NCBI GenBank assembly: GCA_005778405.1
Contig: SXOA01000023.1
Location: 1 to 64,000, forward strand
DNA from: Planctomycetaceae bacterium
GTDB lineage: Bacteria; Planctomycetota; Planctomycetia; Pirellulales; Pirellulaceae
DNA length: 64,000 bases
Direction: 5' to 3'
A program made the position numbers and the translations under genes. Positions within the stretch are counted from its first letter, which is position 1. Each line of letters opens with the position of its first letter. Below the pieces are notes generated by a model. The model ran no database searches, had not been told where the DNA came from, and was given only the letters and a program-made list of their open reading frames with translations. Below are positions 57,915-64,000 of the stretch, one piece after another.

Positions 57915-58673
57915 CTAGACCGTCACTACCCGCGCGAAGCCGAAGTAACCACTGTTTGGCTTGAGCGGCCGGCTGTCCTTTTTAGAGCGGCTAGGAATGG
58001 TCCGTTGCAGCGTGCCAATGGCCATGGAGAACGAAGCCCGCAAAGGGCGGATGGCCGGCGTGGATTGCTGCATGTCGTCCATGGTCTTTGCGGCACTCGG
58101 CAACCCAGCGGTGAACGAACTAAACAATTCCTGATATTCGTCGAGACGTTTTTGATCGGCAGATGCAGCCGCCATTTCTGGAGGAACGATTGGCGGAACG
58201 ACGGCATGGGCAACCGACTCTGGTGTGGGAAGATGCTTCGCGTCTGAATCGTTAGCGACTGCAATCGCCGAAGGAGTTGCGATTGGGGATGCCGGCTTCA
58301 CCGCGGCAGGGTTCTCTTTCGGTCGCTGGCTTGCCATATCAATCAAAACGGCGACGAGCACTATGGCCGCGAGTGAAGACAGTCCGGCGGCAACAGCCAG
58401 CCATCGTGATTTGGGCCGGTGCGACGAAACCGAGAAAAGACTGCCCGAGTTTTTCAGGACGGTTGCGGCAAAATGACTGGGCAAAGGGGGAGTCTCGAGC
58501 AGGTCCATGCCAGTGAACAGCGCTGCCTGAGCGTCCAGAAAATGGCGGCAAGTCTGGCATTCGCCCGCATGGCGACGCAGAATCGCATCCCGCTCCGGCA
58601 CTTGCCGCGCGTCGAGCAGATCATTCAAGCGGTCTTCAAAGTCGCGGCATTGCATGTTGCTGTTCCCTGGCAT
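57915..58673 (-). CDS. anti-sigma factor (zf-HC2-like) with one TM segment
   Basis: MQCRDFEDRLNDLLD...RHAGECQTCRHFLDAQ; TM WLAVAAGLSSLAAIVLVAVLI. Confidence 0.8.
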   Translation of the reverse strand: MPGNSNMQCRDFEDRLNDLLDARQVPERDAILRRHAGECQTCRHFLDAQAALFTGMDLLETPPLPSHFAATVLKNSGSLFSVSSHRPKSRWLAVAAGLSSLAAIVLVAVLIDMASQRPKENPAAVKPASPIATPSAIAVANDSDAKHLPTPESVAHAVVPPIVPPEMAAASADQKRLDEYQELFSSFTAGLPSAAKTMDDMQQSTPAIRPLRASFSMAIGTLQRTIPSRSKKDSRPLKPNSGYFGFARVVTV

Positions 58674-59241
58674 GTTGCTGCCCTGCGGCGGCGGCACCTC
58701 GCTCCACCACCACTCCTCGCCTTTGTAATTGGTCAATCAATTCCCGCCGGGCCCGATGCACCCAGGTCTTGACAGTCCCCAGGGGAACGCTCATCGCCTC
58801 GGCAATTTCCCCGTAACTCAATTCTTGTTCATGAAACAAAACAAACGCCTGGCGATAATCCTCGCGAATTCCCGCCAGAGCCAACGTCACCTCTTCGGCC
58901 AGGTTCTTGGCAGCTTGAATATCCGGCAAGCCGTCGGAAACCTGTTCCGGCAGCATTTCCGCGGCGGGACGGCGCTTGCGCGTGGAAAGCGCCGTCCGGC
59001 AGCGGTTGCCGGCAATTGCCAGCAACCACGGTTCAAAATCGCGGGCCGCATCCCAACGGTCCAGGTTCTTCAGCACCCGCACAAAAGTCTCTTGGGCCAC
59101 ATCCTCGGCGTCCTGCCGCTGCCCAAGCATGCGGTAGCACAACCCGAAGACCTGACCTCGAAAGCGTTCCACCAAGGCCAACATCGCCCCTTGGTCGCCA
59201 GTCAGGCAACATCGGATGAGAGCCCGCAGGTCGTCAGCCAA
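58636..59241 (-). CDS. ECF-type RNA polymerase sigma factor
   Basis: DAEDVAQETFVRVLKNL; LSYGEIAEAMSVPLGTVKTWVHRARRELI; overlaps the anti-sigma gene. Confidence 0.93.
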   Translation of the reverse strand: MADDLRALIRCCLTGDQGAMLALVERFRGQVFGLCYRMLGQRQDAEDVAQETFVRVLKNLDRWDAARDFEPWLLAIAGNRCRTALSTRKRRPAAEMLPEQVSDGLPDIQAAKNLAEEVTLALAGIREDYRQAFVLFHEQELSYGEIAEAMSVPLGTVKTWVHRARRELIDQLQRRGVVVERGAAAAGQQHAREQQHAMPRL

Positions 59242-59391
59242 GTCGATGGTCGTCTTGGGGTTGTCCAGAGAAAATACCCTTCCTTTGGCCGCCTGGTTTC
59301 AGCCCGATAAAGCTCAGGCTTGCCGAACCTTGTTCCCGCTGCCGTTATTCCATTGTAACGGCCCAATCTTGGGATTTCGGCGGATTTTGAC

Positions 59392-59416
59392 AAAAAAAGC
59401 CCGCCAAGAGGCGGGC
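59392..59416 (-). terminator. intrinsic terminator hairpin
   Basis: GCCCGCC-AAGA-GGCGGGC with A7 on the left (U-tract on minus strand), downstream of the FHA gene. Confidence 0.8.
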
Positions 59417-59460
59417 CATCTTGAGTATGTTTTGTCCGGAGGGCAGCCTTTCCGCGGGCC

Positions 59461-60123
59461 CTAACGCCGGTTGAAGAATTTTTTGAGCATATCCGAAGCC
59501 GCTTCCCGCGAGTCCTTAGCTTCCGCCGAGGGGCGAGGAGGAAGTTTGCCTGGGCTTTTCTTGGCCGGCTTCTTCGCGGCTTCGATGGTCTTCGTTTCGC
59601 CCTCCGCCGTGATGGTTTTCACTTCGCCACCCGCGGGAGCGGAAGTGTCGTCCAGGCGAAATTGCCGTGTTTCGGGGTCGCTTTGACGTTTTTCCTGATC
59701 TTCCACGTCCGCTTCCGAGAGCCATTGATCGATATTATCGAGCTCGGTTGTCAGGGTGGACTCTCCCCCCTCCGCTGTCCGAGCTGCGACTTCCTTAATG
59801 TCGTGGACCTTGGGTCGTTTCGCTTTGGCCGTCTCAATCACCACTTCGAAGGCCAGCGGGCCAATCCGCAACTGATCCCCCGATAAAAGAACAGCTTCCT
59901 CGACTACTTTTTCGCCGTTGACGAAGGTACCGTTGCGGCTTTTCAAATCCCGCACGACGACCTCGTTCTCCGTGGTCATGATCAGGCAATGCCGCCGGCT
60001 GATGGCGTCGGTCTGCGGGCGCAGATGACACTCTTCACTGCGGCCGACCAGGCACTGCGGCGTGGGAAGCTTGATTTCCTTACCAGTCTTCGATCCCTGC
60101 AAGACTTTGAGACGGACCTGCAT
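59461..60123 (-). CDS. FHA-domain protein
   Basis: CLVGRSEECHLRPQTDAISRRHCLI...VRDLKSRNGTFVNGEKV. Confidence 0.92.
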   Translation of the reverse strand: MQVRLKVLQGSKTGKEIKLPTPQCLVGRSEECHLRPQTDAISRRHCLIMTTENEVVVRDLKSRNGTFVNGEKVVEEAVLLSGDQLRIGPLAFEVVIETAKAKRPKVHDIKEVAARTAEGGESTLTTELDNIDQWLSEADVEDQEKRQSDPETRQFRLDDTSAPAGGEVKTITAEGETKTIEAAKKPAKKSPGKLPPRPSAEAKDSREAASDMLKKFFNRR

Positions 60124-60455
60124 ATTTCGCCTTTCCTTCGCAATTTTCGAGTCAGGCAGATTTGCCTAGCTTCGGAAAAATGATTGCGGACAGGACAACT
60201 CGTTGCGATTTTGGGCGAAGTCGGCCAACCAAACACGTGTATTTTGTAAGGGCCGTAAACTGCGCAAGCACCACGCCTTCGCGTGGACCACAGCTAGCTA
60301 CACCTCTCTCTAACAGCCAAACTCGCTGCTGCTTAAACCTACGCTCATTATCGCCATAACCCCAAGTCATTTGCAACAGTATTGACGAGGAGTTTTTCGA
60401 AAAAAACGGCGATTTTTAAAGCTGCACTGATGTGTCCTTACTGGCTTTCTAGACA

Positions 60456-61196
60456 TTATCGCCGCAAAGACCACGTATCGGAACCGAATCGGTCTTCGGC
60501 CAATCGTTCTGTGGTGGCTCGTTCCAGAGGATTCAAGTCCGCGGAGCGAAAACGCAGTTTTAGTCGCTTTTCCAGGAATGGAAGCCACAATTCTGCCAGT
60601 CTTTCATACTTAATTCCGCTCGTGGATACATCGGTGATTCCCCCCAATTCGGGTGCAAAGTCGCTCCGCTGGAGCAATACGCTGCCGTGCTGCAAGAGCG
60701 CATCCTTTTGCCGTCGCTGAGCACTCCCGCAGATTTTCTCGTTGCCCAGAATCACATCTCCTGCCGCGCGCCGTTGGAAGCAGAGAAACGGTTCAGTCTG
60801 GCCGATTTGCACCCGCGGTTCGGCGGGGTAAAGGGTTGCTTTGACGTCGCAGAGTTCCAGGGCCAGTAACAGCGTTTCGTGGAACGCATAATAGAGCGGC
60901 TGGGCAAAGGATTTGTTCTGGGAACTTACCGGCAACACAAAGCTATAGGTCAACTCTTGGTCGTGAAGGATGGCCCCCCCACCCGTGGAGCGCCGCACGA
61001 TGGGGCAACCGGCGCTCGCTTGGTGACTCGTGCGATCCGCGGCGCTTTGAAAGTAACCGAGGGAAAGGGTCGGCTCTTGCCACTCATAAAAGCGGAGCGT
61101 TGGGCCAACTCGCGAGGCGGAAAGTAGCAGCGCTTCATCAACCGCCATGTTCATGGGGCCGCTGTGCTTGTCGATAATCAGCCGAGCCGTAGGCAT
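60456..61196 (-). CDS. lipoate-protein ligase A family protein
   Basis: NMAVDEALL; LRFYEWQEPTLSLGYFQ; VRRSTGGGAILHDQELTYSFVLP; next to gcvPB. Confidence 0.88.
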   Translation of the reverse strand: MPTARLIIDKHSGPMNMAVDEALLLSASRVGPTLRFYEWQEPTLSLGYFQSAADRTSHQASAGCPIVRRSTGGGAILHDQELTYSFVLPVSSQNKSFAQPLYYAFHETLLLALELCDVKATLYPAEPRVQIGQTEPFLCFQRRAAGDVILGNEKICGSAQRRQKDALLQHGSVLLQRSDFAPELGGITDVSTSGIKYERLAELWLPFLEKRLKLRFRSADLNPLERATTERLAEDRFGSDTWSLRR

Positions 61197-61204
61197 GTTC
61201 CGGA

Positions 61205-61262
61205 GTGGGGTAGGCTTCTAGCCAGTCCAAAAATTCCAGGGCAAGCTGGAAGCCTACCTCAC
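61205..61262. repeat. AGWKPT-type inverted repeat (copy 2, degenerate)
   Basis: GTGGGGTAGGCTTCTAGCC ... GCTGGAAGCCTACCTCAC; right arm contains the gcvPB stop codon. Confidence 0.85.
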
Positions 61263-62720
61263 GTTTCCATCTCCCTTCCACCTCATCATCGGCTGGCGGG
61301 CAGCTCGGACTTCGTCGGGTCGGCTGATGATGGTGCTGTGCGGTGCTTCGTGCAGAAGCTCCGGAGATTCTTCCGTGATACGGAACAGGATCTCCGCGAA
61401 GGCGTCCATCGTCTCTTTGCTCTCCGTCTCCGTCGGTTCGATCATCATCGCTTCGGGAACTGTCAACGGAAAATAAACCGTTGGCGCGTGAAAACCGTAG
61501 TCGAGCAGGCGCTTGGCCAGGTCCATGGCGGAGACGCTGGTCTTCTTCTTGATCGCCGCGGCGCTGGCCACGAACTCGTGCATGCAACGGTCTCCTTGCG
61601 GCACGGGCAGGATATGTTTCACGCGGCTGAGCAGGTAATTGGCATTCAGAACGGCGTTTTCGGCGACGGCCTTCAGTCCTTCCGGACCATGGGTGCGGAT
61701 GTAACACCAGGCCCGCACCAGCACGCCGACATTGCCGAAGAAGCTCCGCACGCGGCCGATGGATTGGGCCCGGTCATACGCCAGGCGGAATTTGTCTTCC
61801 ACTTTTTCCACGACAGGCGCTGGGAGATAGGGACCAAGAATGTCCGTCACGCAAATCGGCCCCGCTCCTGGGCCGCCGCCGCCGTGCGGACCGCTGAAGG
61901 TCTTGTGCGGGTTGTAATGCATCATGTCCGCGCCAAAATCGCCAGGTCGCGTGATGCCCAGGATGGCGTTCATGTTCGCGCCGTCGAGATAGATCAGCCC
62001 ACCCATTTTGTGAACCAACTGGGCAATCTGCGAGACTTGCTTGTCGAAAATGCCCAGCGTGCTGGGATTGGTGATCATGAACACCGCAATCTGGTCATCC
62101 AGCTTGGACTGCAAATCCTCCATATCCACAAATCCGGCCGCATTGCTCTTCACCGTCACAAATTCAAATCCAGCCATTTTCGCGCTGGCGGGATTCGTGC
62201 CGTGGGCGCTGTCGGGCGCCAGGACCTTGGTGCGCAAGAGCTTCTTGTCGCGGAAGTACGCCGCCGCCACCATCAGCGCGGCCAGTTCCCCATGAGCCCC
62301 GGCTGCCGGTTGGAGTGAAACCGCGGGCAGACCCGAGATTTCACCGAGTATCTGCTGAAGTTCGTACAGCAATTCCAGCATGCCCTGGATCGTTTCGTCC
62401 GGCTGATGCGGGTGCAGGTCGGCGATGCCAGGAAGCGCGGCCATCCGCTCGTTCCGCTTGCTGTTGTACTTCATCGTGCAAGAGCCGAGCGGATAGAAGT
62501 GGGTATCCACCGACATGTTAAGCGTCGAGAGGTTGGTGAAATGGCGAACCACCTCCGGCTCCGAGACCTCCGGCAGCGGCGGCAACCTTTCTGACAGTGA
62601 ATCCTTCGGCAACAGCTTGTCGATGCGCTCCACCGGCACATCACACGCCGGCAGCGTCGCCGCGCGGCGAGCGGGTTTGGAGAGCTCGAAGAGAAGAGTG
62701 GAGGTTTTGAGGTTACGCAT
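61254..62720 (-). CDS. gcvPB: glycine dehydrogenase (decarboxylating) subunit 2
   Basis: FYPLGSCTMKYNSKRNE; DSAHGTNPASAKMAGF; DGANMNAILGITRPGDFGADMMHYNPHKTFSGPHGGGGPGAGPI. Confidence 0.96.
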   Translation of the reverse strand: MRNLKTSTLLFELSKPARRAATLPACDVPVERIDKLLPKDSLSERLPPLPEVSEPEVVRHFTNLSTLNMSVDTHFYPLGSCTMKYNSKRNERMAALPGIADLHPHQPDETIQGMLELLYELQQILGEISGLPAVSLQPAAGAHGELAALMVAAAYFRDKKLLRTKVLAPDSAHGTNPASAKMAGFEFVTVKSNAAGFVDMEDLQSKLDDQIAVFMITNPSTLGIFDKQVSQIAQLVHKMGGLIYLDGANMNAILGITRPGDFGADMMHYNPHKTFSGPHGGGGPGAGPICVTDILGPYLPAPVVEKVEDKFRLAYDRAQSIGRVRSFFGNVGVLVRAWCYIRTHGPEGLKAVAENAVLNANYLLSRVKHILPVPQGDRCMHEFVASAAAIKKKTSVSAMDLAKRLLDYGFHAPTVYFPLTVPEAMMIEPTETESKETMDAFAEILFRITEESPELLHEAPHSTIISRPDEVRAARQPMMRWKGDGNVR

Positions 62721-62750
62721 ATTTAAAGTCTTTCACGGTGCGCGCTGTGG

Positions 62751-64000
62751 CTATTGATTGAGCGACCTCGTCAATCCCTCAATCTCCCCCTTCGTCCGCT
62801 TTTCCGTCACGGTGACAAGGAAGCAATCTTCCAACTCCGGATACCATTTGCCCAGCGGAATTCCGGCGAGGTAGCCAGCGGCGGACGCGGACTTGAGCAG
62901 GTCGGCCACGCGGTTCTGTTTGTCCCGAATGACGAATTCTTTGAACGTAGGCTGGGAAAAGGCGGCAGAGAATCGTGAGCCAGCGGTGAGTTGCTGTTTC
63001 GCGTAGGCGGCCTTCCTCACGCAGAGTTCGGCAGTTTCTTTCAAGCCTTGCGGCCCCATTTGCGCCAGGTAGATGGCTGCCCGCAGAGCGAAGAGCCCTT
63101 GGTTGGTGCAAATGTTGCTAGTAGCCTTCTCGCGGCGGATGTGCTGTTCGCGGGTTTGTAACGTCAAGACCCAGCAGCGGCGGCCGCGGCGATCGACGGT
63201 TTGCCCGGCGATGCGGCCTGGCATGCGGCGGACGAAGGCTTCCTTACAAGCCATGATGCCCAGGTAAGGCCCGCCATAGAGCATCGGTGTCCCCAGCGAT
63301 TGTCCTTCCGCCACTGCCACGTCGGCCCCCAAATCAGCCGGCCGCTTGAGGAGCCCCAGGCTGATAGGGTCGAATGACTGTACCAGCAGAGCGCCGGCGT
63401 CATGGGCAATTTTGCTGATTGCCGCCACATCCTCCAGGCAGCCGAAGAAATTCGGATGCTGGAGCAGCACACAGGCCGTATCGCTATCAACCGCTGCCGC
63501 TACGTCCGCAGGCCTGACAATACCGCTCGCAGCCGGAACGGTGACGAGGTGCGCACCGATGCATTCAAAATACGTTTCCAGAATCTGCCGGTATTCGGGA
63601 TTCACGCTCCCGGCCACAACCACTTTTCCCGGCCGCCCGGTCACGCTCATCGCCAGCAGCACACCCTCCGCAGCCGCACTGCCGCCGTCGTAGAGGCTGG
63701 CGTTGGAAACATCCATGCCCGTCAGCTCGCAGATGAGAGTCTGGTACTCAAACATCACCTGTAGATTCCCCTGTGCCACCTCAGGCTGATAGGGAGTGTA
63801 AGACGTATAGAACTCGCCGCGGCCTGCTAGTGCATCGACGACTGCCGGCACAAAGTGATCGTAACTGCCGCCGCCGAGAAAGCAGACCTTGCTACCCGCG
63901 TGATCATTCTTCGCCGCCAGCGCGCCGAGTTGCTGCGCAAGCTCCATTTCCGATAAGGCAGGGGGCAAAGCGAGCGGCCGCTTGAGACGGTGCTCGGCAG
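62751..64000 (-). CDS. gcvPA: glycine dehydrogenase (decarboxylating) subunit 1, N-terminus truncated by window edge
   Basis: CFLGGGSYDHFVPAVVDAL; YTPYQPEVAQGNLQVMFEYQTLI; frame stays open to the edge (AEHRLKRPLALPPALSEMEL). Confidence 0.95.
   Translation of the reverse strand, partial: AEHRLKRPLALPPALSEMELAQQLGALAAKNDHAGSKVCFLGGGSYDHFVPAVVDALAGRGEFYTSYTPYQPEVAQGNLQVMFEYQTLICELTGMDVSNASLYDGGSAAAEGVLLAMSVTGRPGKVVVAGSVNPEYRQILETYFECIGAHLVTVPAASGIVRPADVAAAVDSDTACVLLQHPNFFGCLEDVAAISKIAHDAGALLVQSFDPISLGLLKRPADLGADVAVAEGQSLGTPMLYGGPYLGIMACKEAFVRRMPGRIAGQTVDRRGRRCWVLTLQTREQHIRREKATSNICTNQGLFALRAAIYLAQMGPQGLKETAELCVRKAAYAKQQLTAGSRFSAAFSQPTFKEFVIRDKQNRVADLLKSASAAGYLAGIPLGKWYPELEDCFLVTVTEKRTKGEIEGLTRSLNQ

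Noticed and set aside
57751-57918. 55-aa Cys-rich plus-strand ORF ([27 protein letters not shown]...)
   Set aside because: Lies in the promoter region of a minus-strand gene with no clear RBS; short length makes chance likely.

Overview
This 64 kb window is gene-dense, high-GC bacterial chromosome. The mix of DUF1501 proteins, DUF1549/DUF1553 (PSD1) cytochromes, an STN-domain protein, a Ser/Thr kinase and an RFTIRDxLL-type small membrane protein points to Planctomycetota (inference). I support about 50 protein-coding genes. Housekeeping or metabolic genes: nadA, thiO, purH, aroH, mutM, xseA/xseB, dapF, an rlmN-like gene, serA, serC, a lipoate ligase and gcvPB/gcvPA (gcvPA runs off the right edge). 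The accessory layer includes five DUF1501 Tat-type proteins, two PSD1 cytochromes, a PQQ-type dehydrogenase with three CxxCH motifs, an ECF sigma/anti-sigma pair, kinase/FHA/Hsp70/AarF proteins and two tandem YjbR-like proteins. I saw no rRNA, tRNA, CRISPR array, transposase or phage module. The most unusual signal is at gene boundaries. At least eight short intergenic regions contain arrays of degenerate repeats with a period of exactly 7 bp. The unit differs at each locus, several arrays fold as hairpins, and some supply the stop or start codons of flanking genes. Other palindromic families do the same, including a perfect 24-bp inverted repeat whose loop holds the only plausible start codon of a Tat-exported DUF1501 protein. 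Other points to check: an in-frame amber codon in a small membrane gene, a small basic protein whose best start appears to be ATC, and two degenerate protease domains (HtrA-like and gluzincin-like). All family calls come from reading motifs; no database search was run.
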